DNA of 64,000 nt, from contig CAYWPR010000030.1 in assembly GCA_964460115.1 (NCBI GenBank), positions 4,558 through 68,557 of the forward strand, in the 5' to 3' direction. This DNA comes from JAEUJZ01 sp964460115. GTDB lineage: Bacteria; Myxococcota_A; Polyangia; Palsa-1104; JAEUJZ01. Positions 18,859-27,745 of the stretch are shown piece after piece; the first letter of the stretch is position 1; the number at the start of each line of letters is the position of its first letter. Both the position numbers and the translations under genes were made by a program. Under the pieces are notes generated by a model. The model saw nothing but the letters and a program-made list of their open reading frames with translations. It was not told the DNA's origin and did not search any database.

Positions 18859-19202
18859 TTAGCGTTTACACACCAAGCCGACCTCTTGGATTAGGCTGCG
18901 CAATTTTGGTGTTTACACACCAAATCGGCAGCTCGGATCGGAACTCGCAGCTTTGGTGTTTACACACCAAGTCGGCAGCTTGGAACAGGCTGCGCAATTT
19001 TGGTGTTTACACACCAAGCCGACCTCTTGGAACAGGCTGCGCGATTTTGGCGTTTACACACCAAGCCGACCTCTTGGATTAGGCTGCGCAATTTTGGTGT
19101 TTACACACCAAGCCGACCTCTTGGATTAGGCTGCGCAATTTTTGGTGTTTACACACCAAGTCAGCCGCTTGTCGGGCCTCGTGTCTGGGGTCTACACACC
19201 AA
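18859..19202. repeat. eight-copy 47-bp tandem repeat with an 18-bp palindrome in each unit
   Basis: The core TTGGTGTTTACACACCAA (7-bp arms, TTAC centre) occurs at 18859 (left arm degenerate), 18906, 18953, 19000, 19047 (one change), 19094, 19142 and 19185 (left arm degenerate). Steps are 47, 47, 47, 47, 47, 48 and 43. The 29-bp sequence between cores is also conserved (starting GCCGACCTCTTGG in four units), so this is a minisatellite-like array and not a CRISPR. Open frames across it are out of phase with a 47-bp unit and are not genes. It makes up most of the only gap over 300 bp (18817-19319); nothing is seen in 19203-19319. Confidence 0.9.
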
Positions 19203-19319
19203 GAATTGCTTCGCACATCGCTTTTTCTGGCCACAAGTACTGCGTTCTAGAACTTGCTTTGAAATCGAAACGCGCTGCCGGTTTACTTGCCAAACAGCGC
19301 GACGGAAGGGTGCCAGCGC

Positions 19320-22022
19320 CTAGTATTTCACTTTGAGCTTGAGCGGCTTTTTGCCCTTTTTGGCTTTGATCTTCTTTTCTTTCACATCGCCGCTCGCGGG
19401 ATCAAGAAAGCCGAGAACGTGCTTGCCAGGCGAGACACTTATGGCATCACTCGGGCAACTATGTCCGCTGTCGTTGCCGTCGACAAGGATGCGCCGCTTG
19501 CCGTCGGTCTTGCACTTGATCTTTAAGGCGGCAGCTCCTGAAACTTCCGCAGGCAACTTGGCTGGCTCAAGTGCGAGCTCTAACTTGGCGCCCGCGCTAA
19601 CTTCGCGCCGAAGCAGGGCATAATCTTCAGCAATTAGAACTAGCTTGTGCTTGCCAGCGCTAAGCTTCAGGGTCAGCGGCGTACTGCCCTTCTCTTCACC
19701 ATCAATGAGTACCACAGCATTCGGCGTGGTATTTAGCGGTAAAGAATCGGCAGGTATCTGTTCGCGCTCCTTGGCGGTGCCCGCGTCGGCTGCTTTGTTC
19801 TCGGTCAGGCCGCCATCGTTCTTCCCAGCACTCGTCGATGCTGTTGGCGTGGCAAGCAGCAGATAACCAAGGCCGCAAGCCAAAAGCAGCGTCAAGCCGC
19901 CGCCAATCAAAAGAAGTGGCCGCGACCGTTTTGGCTTCAAATTCTCGGGCGGGACTTCTACTGATTTTGTCGCCGCGGCAACGGCCGCAGCATGTCCGGA
20001 TGAGCTGCCTGACGCCGCCGTCGGATCCAGTTCAACGGCGTCGGTAGGAATTTTGATGACATCCGCAGGGGCGGTATTCGTCAGCACGCGCGCATTGGGT
20101 TCAGAAATGGGCCCCGATCGACGCTTCCCCTGGATGGCAGGATCGGCGGTCGCTACCGCTCTGGCCGCAGCATCGAGCGAAGCCTGATTGGTCGGTTCAT
20201 CGTCGATGGCGCCCTTTTCGGCGAACAGCTTCACCGGAACCAACTGCGGATTGGTTTCCCCCACCGAAAGCAGATCAACAGAGTTCGCCATCGCCGCTGC
20301 CGCACCACGCAAATCTTTGCTTGAAGCAGCTTTGCCTTGCCCCTGCGATTCCATCTCCAGCACCGCGCTGACCTCGGCCACATCGACCTCAGCGGTTGGG
20401 GTCGCGGCGCTCGTCTGGGCCGCATTGGCACGCTGTCCCGGTGTTCGAGCTCGCGGATTGACGGTCACTGGACTTGTTTTCGTTTTGGCGGCGGTGCCAG
20501 CGGCCGGTGTCGCCCCCTGCGCGGCTGAAACAGTTGGAGCAGGGGGCGAAGGGCTTGTGCTTGGGCGGGCCTCTATCGCCGAATTGGCGCCAGAGACCCG
20601 CTGCTGAGGCAGCTTGCCGGTGGCCGGCTTCTCGCCCGCTTCATCGACGGATACCTGATCGCTTTTGGAAGCCAACCACTCCAGTCCGCTGCGCGGCTTT
20701 ACGCCCGGCTTTAGATCGTCTTTGCTGCGCCCGCGATTCTGCTTGCTATCATCGGTGCGCGCTACGGCCTCCACACTTCCGGTGGTCGCTTTGCCAAGCT
20801 GCCGACGTCCGGATTCCTCTGTGGAAGTGGCAATTTTGGGATTGGTCGCCAGCAGCGGACGCGACGTTGGTAAAGGGGTCTCATCATTGTCGCGCAAGCC
20901 CGGAATGGCTTCTGCATCTGGTTGCGCGGCGGCACGGGCCGGCTTTTTTGCGGAATCGCTAGGCTCACGCGGCGGTACCGATTTAAGCGGTTTGTCACCA
21001 ACTGCCGAAACGCGATGGCGGGCCGAGACCCCAGCGACGCTCACTTTGACATCGCCAGCCTTGGCGGCCGGCGGCGGCGGTAGCGGTTCGGCGCTCGATC
21101 GTTCGCTGACCGTGACCGGCTGCGGCACCGTATCGCTGGAGCCTTGAAATTTTTCAGCGATGCGAGCCAAGACTTCGCGCACCGTGGCCGTTTCATGCCC
21201 GGAAAGAGCCTCAAAGGCCGCGGCCAGCTCGCGCATCGAGTTTGGCCGCTCCGTACGAACCCCCGAACGGGCGCGATCAAGCAGCGGTCGAAGCCCATCC
21301 ATAAGTGCTTTGTTGGCTGCGGCTTTGCCACCACTGTCGAGTAGCTCACTCAGCAAAACGCCGAGGGCGTAAATATCGCAAAAAGGTCCCGGCGGCGTCC
21401 CGGTTTGAACTTCTTTGGGCAAATAGCTTTGCAGCGGCTTGAGGTTTGGATCGCTAGACCAAGCCGCCGGGGACAAAATTTGCGCCAAGCCCAAATCAGA
21501 TAGCAGGACCCGCCCCTGCATTCCACTCGGCCCCGTGCTATCCAGCCATACAGAAGTCGGAGACAAAAACCCGTGCCACAGGCCGCGCTCGTGAGCCATG
21601 GCCAGCGTATTTGCCAAACTATGACCAATATGCGCCACCACGGCCGGCCATACCGCAGCGGCACGCGCCGGTTCGATCAGCAGATCAAAGCCCGGACGCA
21701 GTTTGCGCAAATCCCCAAAACCGACAAACTCAAAAACGGCAAAAGCATCGTTGCCGCTTTGTTGCACCGCCGGCTCAACCAGGCGCAGCACGCCCCCTTG
21801 CGAATCCGCCGTCTGCAGCTCCGCATAGGTTTTTAGCGCGGTCTGCAAACGTAAAAGACCGGCCGGATCCTTGCTTAGCGCCGGATGCAGGCGTGTAATA
21901 AGTAGCTGTGTCTCTACACCGACGAGCCCAAAGCGCTTGGCACGCCACAGTTCCCCAACCGGATCTGTGCCTAGACGCTCGACGCAGGTGTACCTCCCAA
22001 GCGTGAAGGTGCGCGTCACCAC
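19320..22022 (-). CDS. membrane pseudokinase with C-terminal PEGA domains
   Basis: 900 aa. The N-terminal 280 residues follow the Ser/Thr kinase fold, but the catalytic residues are gone: the VAIK lysine position reads LLITRL (40-45), the HRD motif is HGF at 150-152 with no catalytic Asp, and the glycine-rich loop is RLGTDPVGE; only a DLG (176-178) remains. A long Pro/Ala/Thr-rich linker leads to one membrane segment (about 702-724) and two PEGA-like domains outside (about 763-820 and 832-900) of the surface-binding type. Likely a non-catalytic sensor or scaffold. The start is GTG; a second GTG follows directly. It is separated from ftsH by the palindrome array, tail to tail. Confidence 0.8.
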   Translation of the reverse strand: MVTRTFTLGRYTCVERLGTDPVGELWRAKRFGLVGVETQLLITRLHPALSKDPAGLLRLQTALKTYAELQTADSQGGVLRLVEPAVQQSGNDAFAVFEFVGFGDLRKLRPGFDLLIEPARAAAVWPAVVAHIGHSLANTLAMAHERGLWHGFLSPTSVWLDSTGPSGMQGRVLLSDLGLAQILSPAAWSSDPNLKPLQSYLPKEVQTGTPPGPFCDIYALGVLLSELLDSGGKAAANKALMDGLRPLLDRARSGVRTERPNSMRELAAAFEALSGHETATVREVLARIAEKFQGSSDTVPQPVTVSERSSAEPLPPPPAAKAGDVKVSVAGVSARHRVSAVGDKPLKSVPPREPSDSAKKPARAAAQPDAEAIPGLRDNDETPLPTSRPLLATNPKIATSTEESGRRQLGKATTGSVEAVARTDDSKQNRGRSKDDLKPGVKPRSGLEWLASKSDQVSVDEAGEKPATGKLPQQRVSGANSAIEARPSTSPSPPAPTVSAAQGATPAAGTAAKTKTSPVTVNPRARTPGQRANAAQTSAATPTAEVDVAEVSAVLEMESQGQGKAASSKDLRGAAAAMANSVDLLSVGETNPQLVPVKLFAEKGAIDDEPTNQASLDAAARAVATADPAIQGKRRSGPISEPNARVLTNTAPADVIKIPTDAVELDPTAASGSSSGHAAAVAAATKSVEVPPENLKPKRSRPLLLIGGGLTLLLACGLGYLLLATPTASTSAGKNDGGLTENKAADAGTAKEREQIPADSLPLNTTPNAVVLIDGEEKGSTPLTLKLSAGKHKLVLIAEDYALLRREVSAGAKLELALEPAKLPAEVSGAAALKIKCKTDGKRRILVDGNDSGHSCPSDAISVSPGKHVLGFLDPASGDVKEKKIKAKKGKKPLKLKVKY

Positions 22023-22165
22023 AGCAGTATCTTAGCACGACTTGTGCGCAGAAATCGTAAGGTTGCCTAATAATTAAGTTACAAAAATAAGAATGCAGTC
22101 GATTTTGGCCGACGCCGAAGACGATTCCTGCGATTGCGCGGTTCCTTCCTCAATAAATAGCACTG

Positions 22166-22171
22166 TATAAT
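22166..22171 (+). promoter_or_regulatory. -10 element upstream of the PafA-like phosphatase
   Basis: Exact TATAAT 24 bp before the ATG. The -35 region at about 22142 (TTCCTT) is poor, so an activator or another spacing may be involved. Confidence 0.4.
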
Positions 22172-22194
22172 CAGCAGATTGGGTATGAATTTTA

Positions 22195-24015
22195 ATGCAG
22201 CACCGTAGTTCGCTTTTCGTCGGGAACTTACTTTTCATTCTCACCTATTTGGGTGGAATGTCCGATGCGATGGCCAATGGGCCGGCCAAAGCCAAAGGAG
22301 AGGCGGCCGGGACGAGGCCAAGACTGCTTTTGGTCGTATCTATCGATCAGATGCGCTACGACTACCTCGATCGGTTCACTCGGCTGTTTACCGGGGGCTT
22401 TCGCACCCTTTTGCAATCGAGTGCTCTTTTTGAAAATGCGCGTTACCGTCACGCCAACTGCGAGACCGGGCCCGGCCACGCGGTGATTTTGTCGGGGCGG
22501 CACGGCTCGCACTCGGGAATGATCGCCAATACCTGGTACGACCCGCTTTTGCACAAGGTCGTCAACTTGGTGGAAGATCCGACTCAGTTGCCGATCGGCG
22601 GACAGGGCCGGGGGGCCTCACCGGCCAGCTTTTTTGGCTTCACCCTGGGCGACATGCTGAAGCAAAAGTCACCCAAGTCCAAGGTGGTGGGCGTGTCGCT
22701 CAAAGATCGCGCGGCCATTCTAATGGCCGGCCGTCGCGCCGATGCGGCGTACTGGTATGAGACCGCCGAAGGACACTTCATTACCAGCAGTTACTACGTG
22801 CGCTCGGTTCCGGCTTGGCTTGAGCGCTGGAATGCGCAGCGCTACGTTGATCGTTTTGCCGGTGCGCGCTGGAATCGGCTGCTTTCTGATGTGCAGCTTT
22901 ACGATCGTTACGCCGGAAAAGATGCCATCGAAGGTGAATGGGATCGCAAAGACATCGTTTTTCCGCACGTCCTGCGCGGAGCCCCGCCGCAAAAAGAATT
23001 CTACGACGACTTTCGTCGCACGCCGATGGCCGATGAAATGACGCTGAGCGTCGCCCTAGAGGCCATGACCGCGCACGAGCTAGGCACCGACGACGACACC
23101 GACATACTGGCGATTGGCTTTTCCGCGACCGACATCATTGGACATACCTACGGCGCCGACAGCCACGAGATGATGGATCAATTTCTGCGCCTGGATCTGA
23201 CCCTGCAGCGGCTGTTTAGCGAAGTGGACAAGCGCATTGGCCTAAACCACACCCTGGTGGTGCTAACTGCCGATCACGGCTCGCAGCCGCTTGTCGAAGT
23301 GCTGCAATCGCGGGGCTTGCAAGCCAAGCGCATTCATCCAAAGCAGCTAGACACGATTTTTGCAGAAGCCCTAGAGAAGCGTTTTCCCGGCGCCAAAGGG
23401 CTCATTTCCTACTTTGATCCACCGAATTTTTTTGTGAATGAGGAAAACGTCCGCAAGCAAAATCTTCGCTTGGAAGATGTGACCACGGCCATGGTGCAAG
23501 CGCTGCGCGACTCTGGCCTGGTCGATGCGGTCTACACCAAGGCGGATTTTTTAAAATCGCCGCCATCGGGCGATCCTTATTTTTCGCTGTTTCAGAATTC
23601 GTTTTTCGAGCCCCGCAGCGGTCACGTCATGGCGCGGATGAAGCCCTTTGTCTATGTAGACGACCGTCCGGGCGGGACCGGTCACGGCACACCTTATGAA
23701 TATGATCGCCATGTTCCGATCTTTTTTCTGGGCCCGCAGGTTAAGCCCGGACACTACGCCGAGGCGTGCGGCCCCGAAGACATCGCGCCGACCCTAGGGC
23801 GGCTTTTAGGGTTTGAATATCCGCGCGAATACGATGCGCGGCTGCTTGTGGAAATGCTGACTCCGGCGGCACTCGCCAACATTCCGACAAGCGAAGGCAG
23901 CGAATTCAGCCACGATGTCGGCAAAGGCTATGCCCCAGGGGCCCAAAAGCCTGCGGCGCCACCGGCCAAACCGGCAGAGCCGCCCGCCGGAAAAAAGCCG
24001 ACTCAAGCCAAGTGA
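22195..24015 (+). CDS. exported alkaline phosphatase-superfamily enzyme (PafA-like)
   Basis: 606 aa. An N-terminal signal peptide (to about residue 28) is followed by a phosphodiesterase/nucleotide pyrophosphatase fold. The metal-binding SIDQMRYDYLDR, the nucleophile region CETGPGHAVILSG with its threonine, and the later metal ligands in DIIGHTYGADSHE, LTADHGSQ and GTGHGTPYEYDRHVP match PafA-type phosphatases, which release phosphate from organic monoesters in the periplasm. The C-terminus is a Pro/Ala/Lys tail. The last 13 bp overlap the end of the convergent ABC gene. Monoester versus diester preference cannot be read with certainty. Confidence 0.85.
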   Translation: MQHRSSLFVGNLLFILTYLGGMSDAMANGPAKAKGEAAGTRPRLLLVVSIDQMRYDYLDRFTRLFTGGFRTLLQSSALFENARYRHANCETGPGHAVILSGRHGSHSGMIANTWYDPLLHKVVNLVEDPTQLPIGGQGRGASPASFFGFTLGDMLKQKSPKSKVVGVSLKDRAAILMAGRRADAAYWYETAEGHFITSSYYVRSVPAWLERWNAQRYVDRFAGARWNRLLSDVQLYDRYAGKDAIEGEWDRKDIVFPHVLRGAPPQKEFYDDFRRTPMADEMTLSVALEAMTAHELGTDDDTDILAIGFSATDIIGHTYGADSHEMMDQFLRLDLTLQRLFSEVDKRIGLNHTLVVLTADHGSQPLVEVLQSRGLQAKRIHPKQLDTIFAEALEKRFPGAKGLISYFDPPNFFVNEENVRKQNLRLEDVTTAMVQALRDSGLVDAVYTKADFLKSPPSGDPYFSLFQNSFFEPRSGHVMARMKPFVYVDDRPGGTGHGTPYEYDRHVPIFFLGPQVKPGHYAEACGPEDIAPTLGRLLGFEYPREYDARLLVEMLTPAALANIPTSEGSEFSHDVGKGYAPGAQKPAAPPAKPAEPPAGKKPTQAK

Positions 24016-25106
24016 CAGGCGACTTGATGCGGACGGCCCAAAGGCGCAGTTTCGCCTGGCAACGTACGCAAAGCCGGCGTCGCTTCTCGGCACACCGCGG
24101 GTCGTCCGGATTCGACATAGCGCGCGCAGCGCGGGTGAAAGGCGCAGCCGGTCGGCGGATCACTAGGCGAAGGTGGTTCGCCATATAGCAAGAGCTTGCG
24201 CCGCTCTGCCTGTGAAGGAGTTTCGCGCGAACGGCGGCCGATTTCGACGGGTCCTGTGCGCAGCGCTTGGGGCGGCTCGAGCACCGAGGCCAAAAGCGCC
24301 GCGGTATACGGGTGATGCGAGGACTTATAAAGCGCCTCGGTGGCAGCCATTTCAACGATGCGCCCCAAATACATGACCGCGACGGTATCGCACAGGTGTT
24401 CTACCACCCGCAGATCATGCGAGATGAACAGATAGGTCAGCCGCTGTTGCGCCTGTATGTCCTGTAGCAGGTTGACAATTTGCGCTTGAATCGACACATC
24501 AAGAGCACTGACCGGTTCATCCGCGACGATAAAACGTGGCTTTACGGCCAACGCTCGAGCAATGCCTATACGCTGACGCTGCCCGCCGGAAAACTCATGC
24601 GGATAACGCCGCTGGCTACCTGCCGGCAGTCCCACCTGATCGAGCAGCTTTAAAACAGCGGCTTGTTCCTCGGCAGCGCGGGCCTTGCCGCGGCCGGTCA
24701 AAAGGCCATGGATGCGCAGCGGCTCGGCCAAAATGTCACAAACCCGCATCCGCGGATTGAGCGATCCGTATGGATCCTGAAATACCATCTGTGCAGTGCG
24801 TCGAAAACGCCGCAGCTCGCGTGCAGAAAGCGCGGTAAGCTCGGTGCCGCCCACATAAATTTCGCCGGCGGTGGGTTCGATAAGCCGCAGCAAAGTTCGC
24901 CCCAAGGTGGACTTGCCGCATCCCGATTCGCCGACAAGCCCCAGATTCTCGCCATCGCGTATGCAAAACGAAACGCTGTCGAGCGCTCGAACAATCTGCG
25001 CCGCCCCGCGAAACCCTTTGCGGCCCAGTGGATAGTGCTTGCTAAGTCCGCGAACTTCGACAAGCGCCACGTCGGGCGCCGCGGCAAGAACGGAGGCCCA
25101 GCTCAT
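24003..25106 (-). CDS. Opp/Dpp-family ABC transporter ATP-binding protein (F subunit)
   Basis: 367 aa from the ATG at 25106, which overlaps the stop of the D-subunit gene (ATGA). Walker A GESGCGKST, signature LSxGQRQRIGIARAL (as FSGGQRQR), Walker B FIVADEPVSALD and the C-terminal oligopeptide/dipeptide transporter domain with its cysteine cluster (GCAFHPRCARY...AVCRE...VACHL) are all present. The F subunit energises import of peptides or nickel. The frame is open to 25253, but that extension lies inside the upstream gene. No permease or binding protein is adjacent. The end overlaps the PafA-like gene by 13 bp. Confidence 0.85.
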   Translation of the reverse strand: MSWASVLAAAPDVALVEVRGLSKHYPLGRKGFRGAAQIVRALDSVSFCIRDGENLGLVGESGCGKSTLGRTLLRLIEPTAGEIYVGGTELTALSARELRRFRRTAQMVFQDPYGSLNPRMRVCDILAEPLRIHGLLTGRGKARAAEEQAAVLKLLDQVGLPAGSQRRYPHEFSGGQRQRIGIARALAVKPRFIVADEPVSALDVSIQAQIVNLLQDIQAQQRLTYLFISHDLRVVEHLCDTVAVMYLGRIVEMAATEALYKSSHHPYTAALLASVLEPPQALRTGPVEIGRRSRETPSQAERRKLLLYGEPPSPSDPPTGCAFHPRCARYVESGRPAVCREATPALRTLPGETAPLGRPHQVACHLA

Positions 25107-26173
25107 GTCGTTCCTTGGCCTTGGCCCTGGTCTGCGGCGCGAAGATCGGCGTCGGTGGCAGCCAGAAGCGGAAAATGACAGCGCACGCGATGCTGCGCTT
25201 CTTGCGGCATTTGCGCCCCCAGCGCCCGCAGCTTCGGAGCTTCGGCGCGACAACGCTCTGCCACAAAAGGGCAGCGATCGGCGAAGCGGCAGCCACTTGG
25301 CATTTCGAAAGGCCGCGGCACGCGGCCGGGAATTTCGCGCAGACGCTCGTGCCGCACGCCTAGCCGAGGCAAAGCAGAAAGCAAGCCCGCGGTATACGGA
25401 TGCGCCGGCGTGCGAAACAGCGCTGCCGACGGTGCCGCTTCGACGATCTGCCCAGCATACATCACTGCGACATACTGGCAGACGGTGGCGACGACCCCCA
25501 AATCGTGACTGATAAGCAGCATGGACATGCCAAGCTCAGCGCGCAGCCGTCCAAGCAGTTCCAGAATCTGCGCCTGCGTAGTCACATCAAGCGCCGTGGT
25601 TGGTTCGTCGGCAATGATCAGATCCGGCCGACAAGACAGGGCCATGGCGATCATCACTCGCTGACGCTGTCCGCCCGACAACTGGTGCGGATAGTCCTTG
25701 GCCCGCCGAGCCGCATCCGGAACGCCCACAAGATCCAAAAGCTCGACGGCACGCGCCAAGCCTTCGCGGCGGGAAAGCGGCAGATGGGCGCGCAATGCCT
25801 CGCCCAGTTGATCGCCAATGGCAAAAACCGGGTTTAGGGCGCTCATCGGCTCTTGAAAAATCATGGCAATGCGACCGCCACGAATTTCGCGCAGGGCTTG
25901 CGCTGAAAGCTTCAGAATGTCGATAGGCGCAGACCCGGGTCGCGCAAAAATGACTTCGCCGCTGTCGATGCGTGCCGGCGGCTCGGGCAACAAGCGCAAA
26001 ATCGACAGCGCCGTCACCGATTTGCCCGATCCCGATTCTCCGACAAGCCCCACAGTACTGCGCGGCGGCACCGTCAGAGATACCCCATCCACGGCGCGCG
26101 GATAGGTTCTGGCGCGGCCCACGCCAGTTTGAAAGCTTATCGCCAAGTCGGAAATGGCCAAGACTGGCTGCAT
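25103..26173 (-). CDS. Opp/Dpp-family ABC transporter ATP-binding protein (D subunit)
   Basis: 356 aa. Walker A GESGSGKSV, signature LSGGQRQRVMIAMAL, Walker B LIIADEPTTALD, H-loop LLISHDLGVV and the C-terminal oligopeptide-transporter domain (GCRFADRCPF...ERC...RVRCHF). It heterodimerises with the F subunit encoded 4 bp overlapping downstream. Upstream, the divergent pspA gene begins within 135 bp, so the permease and solute-binding genes must be elsewhere. Substrate unknown. Confidence 0.85.
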   Translation of the reverse strand: MQPVLAISDLAISFQTGVGRARTYPRAVDGVSLTVPPRSTVGLVGESGSGKSVTALSILRLLPEPPARIDSGEVIFARPGSAPIDILKLSAQALREIRGGRIAMIFQEPMSALNPVFAIGDQLGEALRAHLPLSRREGLARAVELLDLVGVPDAARRAKDYPHQLSGGQRQRVMIAMALSCRPDLIIADEPTTALDVTTQAQILELLGRLRAELGMSMLLISHDLGVVATVCQYVAVMYAGQIVEAAPSAALFRTPAHPYTAGLLSALPRLGVRHERLREIPGRVPRPFEMPSGCRFADRCPFVAERCRAEAPKLRALGAQMPQEAQHRVRCHFPLLAATDADLRAADQGQGQGTT

Positions 26174-26289
26174 TCAGCGTGAAGATGCATTGGATCGAGG
26201 CAATGGTCAATAAAGGGGCTTTATAAATTCTGCCATCGTTGCCTCACGAGCGCCCGAGGGCCCCCCCCTAAAATGCCCCCGCAAAGAAC

Positions 26290-26298
26290 GTGTACACT
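26290..26298 (+). promoter_or_regulatory. palindrome overlapping a -10-like element before pspA
   Basis: GTGTACAC (26290-26297) is a perfect 8-bp palindrome and contains TACACT (26293-26298), a plausible -10, 7 bp before the ATG. If used, the transcript would be almost leaderless. No -35 is seen, and an 8-base C run lies at 26261-26268. Confidence 0.3.
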
Positions 26299-26305
26299 TT
26301 GAAGC

Positions 26306-27043
26306 ATGTCGATACTTGAGCGCTTCTCAAACCTCGTCAAATCCAACCTCAATGCGGCGGTGGACAAGCTATCCGATCCAGCCAAGGAGGTCGATCTGCT
26401 AATCACCGATATGGAAGAGGAGATTAAGAAGCTGCGCGTCGAGCTTCGCGATCAGATCGTTCATGAAAAGCTGGCGCAAAAGAAGGTGGATGAGGCCTAT
26501 CGCAACGTCCAAAAATGGCAGGAGCACGCCGAGCGGGCGGTGCGCGCCGGCGACGATGAGCTGGCCAAAGAAGCGCTGACCCGGCAGGCAGAAGCCGAAA
26601 AGAAGCTGGAGGCGGCAGAAAGTGTGCTGACCGAGCATTCGCGCGCGGTGGCCAAGATGCACGCCGATTTGAAAACTGGAGAAGCCAAGCTCAGCGAGAT
26701 CAAAAGCAAGCGCGAGCCGCTAAAAGCGCGAGCCCGCGCCGCGCAAAAACAAACTGGCGGTGGCGGCGGCACGGCCTTCGATCGTTTTCAGAGCCTGCTT
26801 AGCGAAATCGAAGACAAAGAAAATCAGGCAGCGGCCATGGCCGAAATCGAACCCGAACTTGGTGCCGCAGCGCAGGATGAACGCGATCAAAAGACCAATC
26901 AGCGCTTTGATCGCTTGCTTGCAGACAGCGCATCGGGCGCGAGCAAAGGATCTGGAGGCCGCGGATCTTTGCAAAATGCTGAGATGGAAGGGCGTCTGGC
27001 GGCGCTCAAGGCCAAGCTGGACAAGCCCGGCGGAGGCGACTAA
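26306..27043 (+). CDS. PspA/IM30 (Vipp1) family membrane-stress protein
   Basis: 245 aa. The N-terminus MSILERFSNLVKSNLNAAVDK is the family amphipathic helix that binds stressed inner membrane, followed by about 140 residues of coiled coil rich in Glu, Lys and Ala, then a Gly-rich hinge (TGGGGG) and further helices. Family members polymerise on damaged membrane and, in some bacteria, bind transcription regulators. It is followed after 18 bp by an ECF-like sigma factor and its anti-sigma factor, so the three genes probably form one envelope-stress unit. Confidence 0.85.
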   Translation: MSILERFSNLVKSNLNAAVDKLSDPAKEVDLLITDMEEEIKKLRVELRDQIVHEKLAQKKVDEAYRNVQKWQEHAERAVRAGDDELAKEALTRQAEAEKKLEAAESVLTEHSRAVAKMHADLKTGEAKLSEIKSKREPLKARARAAQKQTGGGGGTAFDRFQSLLSEIEDKENQAAAMAEIEPELGAAAQDERDQKTNQRFDRLLADSASGASKGSGGRGSLQNAEMEGRLAALKAKLDKPGGGD

Positions 27044-27061
27044 CCTTTTAAGGTTACTTTC

Positions 27062-27745
27062 ATGAGTAAGCCACGCCGTCCGTTGCCATCTGACAGCGCT
27101 AGCGAACCTCGCGCTAGTTCATCGACAAATGGAGCCACGGCGGCGCTCGCCCGGGCGCATCATCCGCGGCTGTTTGTATGCGCCTATCAGCTTCTGGGCG
27201 ATCCGCAAGCGGCAGAGCAGGTCGTGTCCGAAACGCTACACCACGCTGTAGCTCACGGCATTGGGTCGTCCGAGCCAGGTCAAGCGGCAAACGGTTTGAC
27301 GCCAAAAGAGCTCGAGCGCCTGCTCATACAAGCGGTGATGCAACACCTAAAGGCTGCGCCCGCGGCGCCCAGCGACTCGAATCTTCGCGCACTTGGCGAT
27401 GCAGAATTTGATCGCACCGGCGAGCCATCGGGAACTCGTCAAACCGAGCGCACCGCCATGGGCCTTTCGGTCTTGCCCGTTGAAGCACGAGTGCTCGTGA
27501 TGCTGGTCATCATGCAAGGGCGCTCGCTGTCTGAAGCGGCAGAGCTTCTACAGAAAAGCGAAGCCTGCTGCCGCTTTCTGCTGAACCATGGTCGCAAGCT
27601 GCTGCGCCGGGTCTTGCAGCGCGATTTGCTTTGCGGCGATGGCCCAGATTGCAGCGATGGCCCACATAGCCAAGCGGTTCGCGGGGGAGGAACCACAACG
27701 CTTTATGACCTGCGCCGAAACAAGAAGGCAATTGCCCGAGCCTGA
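27062..27745 (+). CDS. ECF-like RNA polymerase sigma factor (divergent)
   Basis: 227 aa. Region 2 is recognisable in LFVCAYQLLGDPQAAEQVVSETL (about 38-60), and region 4 in LPVEARVLVMLVIMQGRSLSEAAELL with the recognition helix following (about 140-190). The linker is long, and a 40-residue tail with two cysteines follows region 4. The next gene starts 41 bp before its stop, which suggests translational coupling with the zinc-type anti-sigma factor. Its sequence diverges from classical ECF factors, so promoter specificity is unknown. Lies 18 bp after pspA. Confidence 0.7.
   Translation: MSKPRRPLPSDSASEPRASSSTNGATAALARAHHPRLFVCAYQLLGDPQAAEQVVSETLHHAVAHGIGSSEPGQAANGLTPKELERLLIQAVMQHLKAAPAAPSDSNLRALGDAEFDRTGEPSGTRQTERTAMGLSVLPVEARVLVMLVIMQGRSLSEAAELLQKSEACCRFLLNHGRKLLRRVLQRDLLCGDGPDCSDGPHSQAVRGGGTTTLYDLRRNKKAIARA

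Noticed and set aside
18859..19202. CRISPR array
   Set aside because: The segments between cores are near-copies of one another, and no cas gene is nearby.
18828..19323. Overlapping open frames of 84 and 107 codons in the repeat array
   Set aside because: The 47-bp unit is not a multiple of three, so the same DNA is read in changing frames, and no ribosome site is seen. They are by-products of the repeat.
26261..26268. C8 run before pspA as a phase-variation switch
   Set aside because: It is outside coding sequence, and its distance to any promoter element is unclear; one homopolymer is weak evidence.
27588..27704. Longer N-terminus for the anti-sigma factor
   Set aside because: The extra residues are encoded in the sigma gene's region 4 and are unlike an anti-sigma domain; the ATG at 27705 leads directly into the zinc motif.
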